Positions 54,567 through 64,000 of a DNA stretch of 64,000 nucleotides are shown one piece after another. The notes beneath the pieces were generated by a model. The model saw nothing but the letters and a program-made list of their open reading frames with translations, made no database searches and had not been told where the DNA came from. How positions within the stretch are numbered: position 1 is the stretch's first letter; each line of letters opens with the position of its first letter. Both the position numbers and the translations under genes were made by a program. This stretch comes from Xylaria sp. FL1777 (taxonomy: Eukaryota > Ascomycota > Sordariomycetes > Xylariales > Xylariaceae), in contig MU400537.1 of assembly GCA_022578965.1 (NCBI GenBank), positions 186,001 through 250,000 on the forward strand, in the 5' to 3' direction.

Positions 54567-56452
54567 TTAAGCGGACAACACTCCAACATAGGGGTTATAG
54601 TTGTACTTCGTACAAGAATTCGCAATCTCCTTCTCGCTAGTGCCACTCAAGATCACCGCCCCGTTCCTCGAGAGGGAAAAGCTCTGCTGCCCAATTCCCA
54701 TCGTGAAATTCGTAGTGATAATGCCTGCATCAACCGTCACAGTAACAGGCGCATTGCCACCGCTCGTCACGGTGAGTTGCGCGGGTGCGGTTAGCATCGT
54801 CGCCACGAATACGACGTCCGCGAGGTATTGGATGCCATTAGGTGCGCCGAGCGTGTCGCCTGTGCACACAGTGTTCTTTGGCGTCGTCCTGTACCAGTAC
54901 ACTAGTTCGTCAGATTTGACGGTAGGTTTGTCGGCGCCTGACTTGTACGCTGCGATGTACGGGGCCCAAAGCGTGCGGAAGCCGTCATGCGGATATCCCG
55001 TTGCCCAGGCGCTCGAGCCATCGTCAGAGTGGTGTGACTGGTTGCCACTATAGGAAGAAACATGTTAGTGTATCTTGACAGCTATAAAAGACATGGGATT
55101 TTGATCCTGAAGTTCTGGTAGGCTATTTACCTGATGTAGTGACTTTCACCGAAATCTGGCGAAGAACATTAGTATATCGTTTCACTAGCTGAGGGAATTA
55201 GGACAGAACGAACCATTCCAAGTAACAATCTCAACAAGGGCAGGCTTCAGCGATAGCATCTGCTGCCAGCGGAGATTCGGCTGGTCTTCGCAGATAAAGA
55301 CCCAGTTTTTGGTGTTGAAGTGGGTGAAGAACCATGGGGAGACAGCTATAAATGGGGATTAGTGGAAAAATCATCGTCTCATCATAAATGGACGTAGAAC
55401 TCACGCGCCATATAAGGTCTACCGGCCAAGTTCTGTATAAAGCGGTCGTCCCAAATCGTTGTCATGGGACCTGGGATGATGCTATTTCCACCATCAGTAG
55501 GCCAGGCGTACCATGAGAAGGCACCATCCAGACCAGTCTGAGCGCTGGCGAGGTAAGATGGGTCTTGGATATTGGGCAGGGCGGTTATCTTCTGGTTCGG
55601 TAGCGCGCTCTTTACTGTGTTCCAGTTCATGCTATCACCTACAAAGGTGCTCACGATAGCACCACCATCTAATACATGTTAGCGAACTATCATGTTCAAT
55701 AGGAGTTTTTCCTTGAGAAACGAGGGCAGCTGAGGTTTCCAACGTGTGACAGGGGCCAGCATCAGTCTGCGCATTGTAACACGACAGTTGATCGCTAGAT
55801 ACGATTTAAATTATTTCACATACTACAGCATAATTAGTAAAAACACTCTAAAATTAATAACTGATCCGAGAACAACAAACCTGTAGTAAGCTTGAGCTGG
55901 GTGAGAACTGTAGTTTCCAAGGATATCGATGATAGAAGGAGTATCTCCAGTAGACCAGTAGGCAAAGTCGAAGGAGATGAACATCTTGAAGCCAAGTTCC
56001 TCAGCAGCCTGGTACGCGTTGGCAAGCTGCTTAGGAGTATAACTATCGATTCGCTCTGGAGCACAGTTCAACGCGAAACCATCAATGCCTATGGCCTGCG
56101 CCTGTGTTATATCCGCTTTCCAGTCATCGACTGTGTAGTTCTCGACGATACCGACCTTTTATCATGTAAGTTCATGCACACCAAGAATACGGAGAAAATC
56201 TTACTATGAAATGGGCATACACAGGCTTTTCGGCCTGTGATTCAACCATCCATGGCACTACAACGCTCAAAGTTAGTTATCATTATCTTCGCCAAATATT
56301 CGTAACTAAGAAGATTCTCGAAATGAGGAAGGGTCAAGAATTGGTTATCATATGAGAAAGACCCTTTCACTATAACGTCGTAGCAATCAGGAGAAAATCA
56401 CTAGGAATTACTCACTAGCAGCCAGGAGCGCCGTAACAAATCTCTTTGCCAT
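54567..56452 (-). pseudogene. GH71 alpha-1,3-glucanase (mutanase), with reading-frame break
   Basis: Seven exons on the minus strand: 56452-56416, 56257-56205, 56155-55881, 55668-55405, 55345-55214, 55155-55131 and 55047-54567. Signal peptide MAKRFVTALLAA..., then the GH71 core (VYAHFIVGIVENYTVDDWKA, FKMFISFDFAYWSTGD, YMAPVSPWFFTHFNTKNW, and VTWNDFGESHYI re-formed across small exons). A C-terminal beta-domain ends YNPYVGVLSA. Every junction is in phase except exon 3 to exon 4. Exon 3 ends with two spare bases (TACTACAG) while exon 4 (...DGGAIVSTFVGDSMNW) needs one, so the total is 1 modulo 3. Either a one-base lesion, a sequencing error, or a micro-exon hidden in the 211-nt intron 3 explains it. 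All else is intact. GH71 enzymes hydrolyse alpha-1,3-glucan of fungal walls or biofilm. A working enzyme cannot be excluded. Confidence 0.8.
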
Positions 56453-58466
56453 TTTAAGATAGAACAAGGTCTAATGCTGAGACGTTCGATGCTGGGATGA
56501 AAGTAGGCGTCTTAACAGACATCACTGCTGAGAGAATGGGATTTGTGAGTCGAGCAGTTGATCTATTTATTGTTGTCCGTGTTGATCTATTAATTCTTGT
56601 TTGTCGTATTGATGATACTCTAATTTCGGTAAGGATTATCATGATTCATCCTCTTGTTTGAAGTTTTGGGGGTTTGCATCCTTCCAATGCCTCCTTCCCG
56701 ATTCGCTTATGTCGTGCCTACTGGTCAGCATTTTTGCCACCTTAATGCCACCCTAACATACCATAGGACATTCAACACCCGGTGAAGGCCATCGATGAAG
56801 GCTCTTACACCCAAAGTCTCCCGTGCTTTGTGGCCGCGGGAAGGAAGGACTGGCAGTGAAGTTTACATCGAGATTAACTACAAAAGGATTTGAGACTAGA
56901 TGAAGGACCGAATACAGTCGGGCCTATATTGGTCGGGGATGCAGCTGCACCGTATCTGAACACTACGTTCACGATCAGATCCGGCAGTGTTGATCCCTTA
57001 GGGGCGCGTAGAGCCTGCTTTTTTCTACCCCAGATTTTCAACACGTGTGGGAGACTAAAATAGTTCCCGTGCTTTGTTGTCTCCACGCCATGCTTTTGGA
57101 TTGGCTTAAAATAATAGTAGCTTTGCCCTTTTCGTCGCTAGTTATAAGGATTTACACTAGGATGTCTTGGCCACGGACGATGATAGCTGTAATGCCGGTA
57201 AGCAGACAGATAAATGTAGGCCACCCATGTAGTGCCAGCATATGTTGGATTGTTGTCTAGGGTAAGCACATCTTCGGATAATTATTTGTCAATAGGGCTG
57301 TGACTAATGAATAAGATCAAGGAATTCACAGGGATAAAAGCAATACCATCAAGCGGAATTAACTCCACTCATTGACCTGAAGTGGACCTTCACGATACGG
57401 AGGCTAGTCCCGGCATTCGGGCTCTAACATGGGCCGGGACGGAGCCAATTCTCCGCACGGGTCACTACCCGCACGCTGTGTTAATACGGTACCTGAATAT
57501 GCATACCGTCCGAAGGATGCTGGGTTAGATCCTACTAATTACTTAGACTCTGTCCCCGCTCCTCTAAATACAGAAGCCTAGTCTCCCCGCATGCACGTCG
57601 GCATTCGCTGAATTCTCGTTCCGGGAGCGAGTCTAGTTGCTTTGGAATTACATGGGTTGGTTGAAGCTACGTCACAAAGTAAACATTCAGCTGAAGTGCT
57701 GTCTTCGGTGGCATCTTAGACACTAATTTGATGACAACGGCGGAACTCCTAACCTTGGCTAGGCATCCAACCAAGTTGTCGTCTGATCTATTATATAGAT
57801 ATCCTATTTTCAACATATCTCCTAGTTGGGCTGAGGCTACTAATTCTTCCTAAGAATAAAGTGCATAAAGTGATGTCACTGGGTAGCATTATATCGACTT
57901 TAGTTACATAGAGACTGCAAAGGATGATAGCTCGCGTGCCGAGTTGTTTAGAGTTAGCCGAGTCGTGCAACATGGCAACTAGATGAAAAGTAGGTGACAA
58001 TAGGATCAAAGTCGGTCCTACTTGTGATCGAATTTACGCTATTAGATGCATTGAATATGAGTAAAACTCTTGGCACCAGCCAGTAACTGTTACTATTGGC
58101 CCCCAAAAACGACGATCTACATAGTTTGTCTAGACGTTGCCGCCGGCATTTTCATCGGTGGCAACTCTCTCGATGCCTGACGATGCTTGATTCAACAGCC
58201 TTGGGGGAAATCTCAAGAAACAATCATGCATAGCCCATAGTTTACTATCATCGGTTATACTCCTTGACACTCAACACTTGACAGCTGGGGGCTGGGAGCC
58301 CGGGGTGTACTCTTCCTTGAATCAAGTATGGAAGGTGGTAGTGTAAAGACACTCGTTTTGGCCTCCCAGAAATTGTAGAAAAGGGGCCAATTCCCGCGAG
58401 AACAGTTTCTAATAATATCCAATAAACCAAAGATTACATACTTCACTCGCACGTAGGCGCTTCATC
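56453..58466. promoter_or_regulatory. Divergent region between the two GH71 genes (2 kb)
   Basis: Holds both GH71 promoters. No ORF with coding character (frames at 56874-57086 and 57045-57260 are short and unsupported). No clear operator recognised. Confidence 0.45.
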
Positions 58467-60296
58467 ATGTGGTCTATCAAAGCACTTCTTCAGGCTGTTG
58501 CAACAGCTACCCTGTTGTCCACTGGCCTTGCCGTCCCATCGCCGTTTGGTAACGGTATGACTATTCGACAAGACAGTGGAGAAAAGATGGTCTTTTGCCA
58601 CTACATGGTATGTTCTAGCTGCCGTTCTGTATTCTATGCGAGTTATGCGACTGACATTTTACCCAAGATAGGTATCTTCTATGTTCGAACATCATCTGCA
58701 GATTATGATGACGACATGAAGCGTGCTAAAGCTATTGGAATCGATGCCTTAGCCTTTAATATCGGTGTTGACCCTTACACCGACCAGCAGCTAGGATATG
58801 CATATGAGTCGGCAAACAGGAATGGCATCAAGGCTTTTATATCTTTCGATTTCAACTGGTACCATACTAATCAAGCCGTGCAAGTCGGTCAGATGATCGC
58901 CAGGTATGCTTCTCAGCCAGCTCAGCTGAAATTCGGTGACAGAGTAGTTGCATCATCCTTTGCTGGTGATGGACTGGATGTGACTGCAATGAGGACAGCA
59001 GCTGGCAATAATGTCTGGTTCGCCCCAAATTTTCACCCTGAGCAAGGAACTGATTTTTCTGTCATTGGTACGAGATATATGATAATTTCCAGTTACTTCT
59101 CTATTATTTCGGCGTCTCTTATTAAAAAGGGCACTTGCTGATCATCTTGGATTTTTAGACGGAGCCCTCAACTGGCTGGCCTGGCCGAATGATGGAAATA
59201 ACAAAGCTCCGAAACCAGGTGCCGATGTCACTGTTCAACAAGGTGATCAGGCTTATGTTGCCGCATTAAATGGCAAGCCCTACATTGCACCCGTGTCTCC
59301 TTGGTTCTTCACACATTTCGGTCCAGAAGTGCCGTATTCCAAGAACTGGGTTTTCCCTAGTGACACTCTCTGGTTTGACCGATGGCAGGAGATTCTTGAA
59401 CTCCAACCTCAGTATCTCGAGATCGTCACATGGAATGACTATGGCGAGTCACATTATATCGGTCGCCTAGACTCTCCCCACGGTGACGACGGAAGTAGCA
59501 AATGGGTCTATGGCTTTCCCCAGTAAGACATTTCTCATTATTCTGTTGTATTTCCGCGCAAGCACTAAATTGATAATAGTGACGCTTTCCTGGATATGGC
59601 AGTCCCATTCATCGCTGCTTTTAAGGCTGGAGCTTCATCGCCTGCCCCGTACATCACTGAGGATAAGATGTAAGTGAACTCCATTTTCTCGCACACATGC
59701 AGCGAGAATAGACTGGTGCGTACCTAGAGAAGAAGGAATGTTGCTAACTTTGCCTTTTTAGCGTTTACTGGTTCCGTCCTACACTCAAGGGCCTAGACTG
59801 CGACGCTACTGACACAACACTTGTTGATGTTCCCGACAACTCCAGTGGCAACTATTTCAAAGGCCGCCCTAACGGATGGGAGACAATGAAAGATGAGGTC
59901 TTCGTTGTTACACTGTTGACCGAAGCGGCATCCTTGACCATGAATGTTGCCGGGAATAGCCAGACTGTTAATGTTCCTGCCGGCGCTGCAATAAACTCTA
60001 TAGCTATGGCTCCAGGAAGCATCTCCTTCAGTCTTAGCCGAGGAGGTGCTACGGTTCTTCAAGGAACGTCCCCGATGAAGATCCTGGACCACTGCCCCTG
60101 TGGCATCTACAACTTCAATCCTTACTCCGGTACTATCCCTGCTGGGGAAGCCGACGAACTTCTACCTGCAGGATACTCCTCGATCCTCAATGGTCTTCAC
60201 GTCAGCACATGCGGGCCGACAGGCTTTAAGGAGACCCCTGCGGTTGCAGCGCTCGCAGATAGAGTTGTCTATGCTCAAGCAACCCCGACTGCTTGA
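58467..60296 (+). CDS. GH71 alpha-1,3-glucanase (mutanase)
   Basis: Five exons, 58467-58607, 58668-59067, 59159-59522, 59580-59669 and 59762-60296, give 509 residues with consistent phases. Signal peptide (MWSIKALLQAVATATLLSTG). The GH71 barrel carries CHYMIGIFYVRTSSADYDDD, IKAFISFDFNWYHTNQ (core acidic motif), KPYIAPVSPWFFTHFGPEVP, and LEIVTWNDYGESHYIGRLDS. The C-terminal beta-rich module (VYWFRPTLKGLDCDATDTTL onward) matches that of the minus-strand neighbour. Intact paralogue of the 54.6-56.5 kb gene, sharing family but only partly intron positions. Likely secreted and active on alpha-1,3-glucan, either the fungus's own wall or that of competitors. Confidence 0.93.
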
Positions 60297-60897
60297 GAAG
60301 TAATGGAGTTTGATGGAACTATCGGGGTTTGCGGATGATTCTACTTACATAAGGCTTGAATTTCGCCCAGAGAATGAAGGTATTGGAAGTAGGGGCGGAT
60401 AGCAGTTAGCTGACAGAAGCGATAGGTAGTGTAAATGTTACCTAGGTAAGAATTGATAGGGCCGCAGTTGCTGTCAGCTGGTATTAATTTAGCGTGTCTA
60501 TTGCGGCTGGCAATAAGTACACTAATCTTTGTCACATGCCAACTAAGTTAGGTACAGTAAGTTGCCCTTCTTGGCGGCTCATTCAGCCACCCCAGATTGA
60601 AAGACCCTCAGCGGACCCGTCCGCACTAGCCTGCGGGTCGACACTGATAGTTGTCAACCTGGCCGGTGTTTCCGCCTCCATCTATCGATCATCTACTTCA
60701 CCCAAAGAAACTACCAAATATTTACAATTCACTGTAGGCGTTATCCTATTTTCGCATCCTCTGGTTTAGTCAGGCGTCTCTATCGTATTCTCGCTCACCA
60801 TTATTTAAGATACTCAGCGCTTCTACGCTACCTTGACTGGGCCAAGTTAACCGATCAAACGAAGTCATCCATCACGTTATCACCCATAACCAACAAC
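60297..60897. other. Intergenic with one TACCTAGGTA palindrome
   Basis: About 600 bp; promoter of the inhibitor gene. Exact TACCTAGGTA at 60439-60448. Confidence 0.5.
60439..60448. repeat. TACCTAGGTA palindrome, copy 4
   Basis: Exact intergenic copy, extended to TTACCTAGGTAA (12-bp perfect palindrome). Confidence 0.7.
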
Positions 60898-61349
60898 ATG
60901 CGATTCCTGACGATTGCGGCCGCCGCCCTCGCCGTTGCGCAAGGCGCCTTCGCTGTCGATATCCAGAAAGCTATCATTATGAGCTTTCCCCAGGGGACAC
61001 CCGATAACGTTGTCAGTCGGGCGATGGACGATATTCGCAAGGCTGGTGGCACCATTACCCACGAGTATAAGTTGCTCAAGTACGAGTCCTTTTTTCGATT
61101 CTCATCCTATATCCGTCTTTTACATCAACTTCATACACCGATAAGCGGGAATGCGATTCTCTGTAATCGTTGATTACTTCGAGATGATGTACTGCCTTGT
61201 TGTATAGAATACTAACAGTTTCCACCAGGGGCTTCGCCGCAAAGGCACCACAGAAGATTATCGAATCCGTCTCGGCATGGAGCTCTGAGTATAACGGCGT
61301 GATCGAAGAGGATCAGATCGTGGAGATCTCAAATCCCTCCACGCACTAA
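60898..61349 (+). CDS. Secreted I9-type peptidase inhibitor
   Basis: Two exons, 60898-61079 and 61229-61349 (149-nt intron, GTACGA donor, perfect TACTAAC branch, CACCAG), give 100 residues. Signal peptide residues 1-19 (MRFLTIAAAALAVAQGAFA). The rest is one inhibitor I9 (subtilisin-propeptide-like) domain: AIIMSFPQGTPDNVVSRAMD, IRKAGGTITHEYKLLKGFAA, and KIIESVSAWSSEYNGVIEED, with the C-terminal tail QIVEISNPSTH that would sit in a subtilisin active site. Yeast Pbi2 is the cytosolic free-standing relative; the signal peptide here means this form enters the secretory pathway. Probable regulator of subtilisin-like proteases. Confidence 0.9.
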
Positions 61350-62793
61350 ATCGACGTGCTCTTCGACAGCTGACAAACGTAATTACGAGATAAACGATTC
61401 CCGGCTTGATGCCACTCCGATACCCTCCTTAAGCGATCCCAATATTTTTGATCGATGCCAGAAAAGATGGAAGATTGGTCTGCTGGTTGCGTAAGATAGA
61501 CGGCGCTGGATCTCATTCCCATGGTGTTGTAGGACTGGTTACCTGCCCCGCTTTGGTAGGCCACTTTGTGTTTATAGTATACTATTGCGTACATAAACTA
61601 TGACAACTTCTAATCACTTAACCTACTGTACCAAGCCTATGTATTACGTGCCTATGAGTGCTGCGGTGTCTACAATCTCTCTCGTTATGTCTGTTGCTTT
61701 GTTCCGTAAGAGTTGTTCCGGACGATCAGTATTGGCTAAGACGAGCTGGTCGGATATGTAGTTTTATCCTTCTGTAGGCCTGTCAATGCGCAGACTGAGT
61801 GTATAAAGCACGGGATCTAACCCAACTATGTCTACCAGAGGACGCCAAGCTTTAAGAATTGGGAAGTAATGCGTGGTTTTAATCATACAGCCGGTTGTAG
61901 ACCCAGGCAATTTTCGTGGCGGTTATCTTGTTCTGATGCATTAGCTGTCGATCCCCGTATATCCAGGTCTGTGTAGGTGTGTATCACAAGTCAGGCCCTG
62001 CATATGCGGATATAAGCAACCTGTATGTAGCTCAAATCTCCTCGGCGATTGATCCATTTGGGGACCGATAAAGACTCTGCTAGTCATCTATTATATACTA
62101 GACAATTGGCATTAATATGGAAAGATTTATAATTCGAGGTACTGATTTATTGATGATGGTTGCCCTTTTGTGCTCGAGTAAATTCACCTAAATAGTGTGC
62201 GCACCTCTGCTTTATCATTACAATGGGGCAATCAAGTCTATTTTGAGATGACCTGCATTGCTGCGCATAACGAAGCCACGCATAATCGAAACATTTTATA
62301 TACTGCAAGGGATAATACCTAGGTACTGACTGGCATGAACGGAGGTTTGGTTACATGGATTTCTTTCACGGTTCCCCTCTGGTTCTTTCTTCAATAAACA
62401 CGATGTAAGGGTATATGTGGTTAATTACAGGTTGTATTCATAGGTATTCCATCTCCATGACATCGCCATGGTTTGTGCACGTCAATGAACAATAGTTAGC
62501 ATATAGTAAGAAAGAATTTGGGCTCGGAGTCATAAACTTCTTTGAATTAGTGTGTAGACTTTGGGCCTTTAAGAAACAACTGTCCTCCTTGTTCTATGTG
62601 GCTTTTTGAACTGGTACAAGGCACAATCGGCTTTATGACGGTGTGCATTGATGATTGATGAGAAGATCATGCGTTGACGTAAGATAGACTACCTAGCTAG
62701 GTACCCGAATTATCTAATACTCCCGTATGCAACTGCAATTAATCTGCCGCGTTAGCGCGTTTAGCTGGATTAGCCCTGCAGACCGATTAGCAC
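61350..62793. other. Intergenic with one TACCTAGGTA palindrome
   Basis: About 1.4 kb, AT-rich, no coding signal. Exact TACCTAGGTA at 62316-62325 and a related CTACCTAGCTAGGTACC at about 62689-62705. Confidence 0.5.
62316..62325. repeat. TACCTAGGTA palindrome, copy 5
   Basis: Exact intergenic copy. Confidence 0.7.
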
Positions 62794-63273
62794 CTACTTC
62801 GTGGTAGTCTGATGATCTTGACTCCCTAAGTCCCCTGGTTTTCCCCTGTACTCTAGTGGGGTCAACATGTAGGCACCTCTAAAACAAGCCACTTCCCGAG
62901 CTAGTGATTCCAACCTGGCGACGACAAAGCTCTCTACATACACCACCAGATATCGGAAGCGCCTACAAACCGACTCCAACGTCCCCCAACCCATACGCCA
63001 CTCAAGGCCTTTGAAAATAGCTGGGCCTAGATTTCCCTTTAGCGAGCTCTCGGCGAGTCGGAAACACCCACGACGACAATGCGCTTTGTGATCAACTAAA
63101 CAATCCGCATTCTGCCTGACAATGAAACCCTCAAGCTCTTTGTAGCCGATCCCTACTTCTTGAGCCTCAACCCCGACGACCCCAGAACTCCTCGATTTGT
63201 CCACGACTGTCCCTGATACCATGAATTCTGCGGCTTCCCGTATACTACGTTTGTTTAGAAAAGCAATCACCAT
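62794..63273 (-). CDS. Hypothetical ORF, doubtful
   Basis: ATG-started 159-codon frame on the minus strand, directly upstream of the HOOK gene. No domain, signal peptide or membrane segment recognised; segments such as GIGYKELEGFIVRQNADCLV are plausible but not family-specific. It sits where the promoter and 5' UTR of the next gene should be, so it may be spurious. Confidence 0.25.
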   Translation of the reverse strand: MVIAFLNKRSIREAAEFMVSGTVVDKSRSSGVVGVEAQEVGIGYKELEGFIVRQNADCLVDHKAHCRRGCFRLAESSLKGNLGPAIFKGLEWRMGWGTLESVCRRFRYLVVYVESFVVARLESLAREVACFRGAYMLTPLEYRGKPGDLGSQDHQTTTK

Positions 63274-63446
63274 CCGTTCCCAACACTGTCTTTAAAGAAA
63301 TCTCTCTCTTTGTTTTGTTTGTCCTCGCCCTACTTGTTACGTTTCCACCATCTTGAGCCTATATATCAGGGGACGACACCTTTATTAACCTCTCGTAACC
63401 CGACGACCACTCAATCTACATAGCTCTATTATCATCGGCCGGCGCG

Positions 63447-64000
63447 ATGATACCCTCAATGAATATGCAGGGGACCCATGTGGCCATGCTCGAATGGGTA
63501 TGTATTCTTCCCAATATCTCTCTTTCTCCTTAGTCTTTGCCATTCTATACTGAAGAGTTTGCTAACTTGGAGCTTTCTTACAGGCAAATGCGATGATCAT
63601 CAAGTTTGCGCCCGAGCGCGAGTCAACTTTAAAAGTGAAGAAGCCTGAACAGTTATTCGACGGCGCCCTCTTCTCTGCGCTCCTCGAAATACTCGACCCT
63701 GACTACAATCCCACCCGGTTCGAGCAAAGTCTCGCGGCATCCAAGGCTGGCGACGAGACAAGGAGAAGCATGCACATCATTCATATCAGCCTGATCGATT
63801 TTGCCCGAAGACTGTGTTCCAAGATAGAACCTTTGATCAAGATGATGGATTTCCAAGCCTTGGATAGAGACCCGACTAGAGTGGGGATGTCTGAGGTGAA
63901 TACCCCTTTGCGACATCCTGCCTCCTCGTCATCTGAGCTTTCGCCTCATATCCCCCTTTCTCTCTGGGATCTTGGGGAATATCGACACGATGCTAAGACT
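63447..64000 (+). CDS. HOOK-domain protein, 5' part (continues beyond the window)
   Basis: Two exons are visible, 63447-63497 (MIPSMNMQGTHVAMLEW) and 63584-63895; the next intron (GTGAAT at 63896) runs to the window end. 121 residues are seen. The pattern AMLEWANAMIIKF, EQLFDGALFSALLEILDPDY, and a following helix IHISLIDFARRLCSKIEPLI match the N-terminal globular HOOK domain (calponin-homology-like). In this family the domain binds dynein light-intermediate chain, and the rest of the protein is coiled coil that adapts dynein to early endosomes. The coiled coil lies outside this window, so a related adaptor cannot be ruled out. Confidence 0.65.

Noticed and set aside
1..64000. CRISPR arrays, insertion sequences, complete transposons
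   Set aside because: No regularly spaced repeats, no terminal-repeat pairs and no transposase or reverse-transcriptase domains were recognised; the genome is eukaryotic.

Overview
The window is nuclear DNA of a filamentous ascomycete (Pezizomycotina), most likely a Sordariomycete. About forty short GT-AG introns (roughly 48-210 nt) can be placed, many with CTAAC or CTGAC branch points near the acceptor. Other pointers are a class II hydrophobin, GH71 alpha-1,3-glucanases, a BRD8-like NuA4 subunit and fungal small secreted proteins. Genes are single units on both strands, not operons, and intergenic spaces of 0.4-2.8 kb are AT-richer than the genes. No prokaryotic, viral or complete transposon feature was seen.

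Region 1-43 kb is mostly housekeeping. In order it holds: the 3' tail of an unidentified gene at the left edge; a GPI-type cupredoxin; a membrane-anchored cytochrome-b5-like (MAPR) protein; ribosomal protein uS7 (RPS5); a GNAT acetyltransferase; an SDR reductase; the ER Hsp70-type chaperone Lhs1 ending in HDEL; a secreted aspartic protease; a poorly preserved gene near 18.3-19.0 kb; a small coiled-coil protein; a BRD8/Bdc1-like bromodomain protein; an AT-hook protein; a small two-helix membrane protein; a small secreted protein; a large JmjC plus zf-4CXXC_R1 plus AT-hook chromatin protein; COQ2; ribosomal protein uS12 (RPS23); and an unknown 285-residue protein.

Region 43-62 kb is more accessory. 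It holds a nine-exon MFS transporter, gene remnants, a class II hydrophobin, an alpha/beta hydrolase, one tRNA-Val(AAC), a Cys-rich secreted protein, two head-to-head GH71 glucanases (one with a reading-frame break), and a secreted I9-type peptidase inhibitor. The right edge enters a HOOK-domain gene that runs off the window.

Functionally, the most interesting block is 24-38 kb, where three nuclear or chromatin-type proteins lie within 14 kb. The 48-61 kb block is a group of secreted and surface-acting proteins (hydrophobin, glucanases, Cys-rich protein, inhibitor) of the kind used in wall remodelling or interaction with other organisms. I see no polyketide, NRPS or terpene core enzyme. A 10-bp palindrome, TACCTAGGTA, recurs in intergenic DNA far more often than chance predicts.

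All exon structures were read by hand. In each multi-exon model the summed coding length was checked for divisibility by three; the only failure is the minus-strand GH71 gene.
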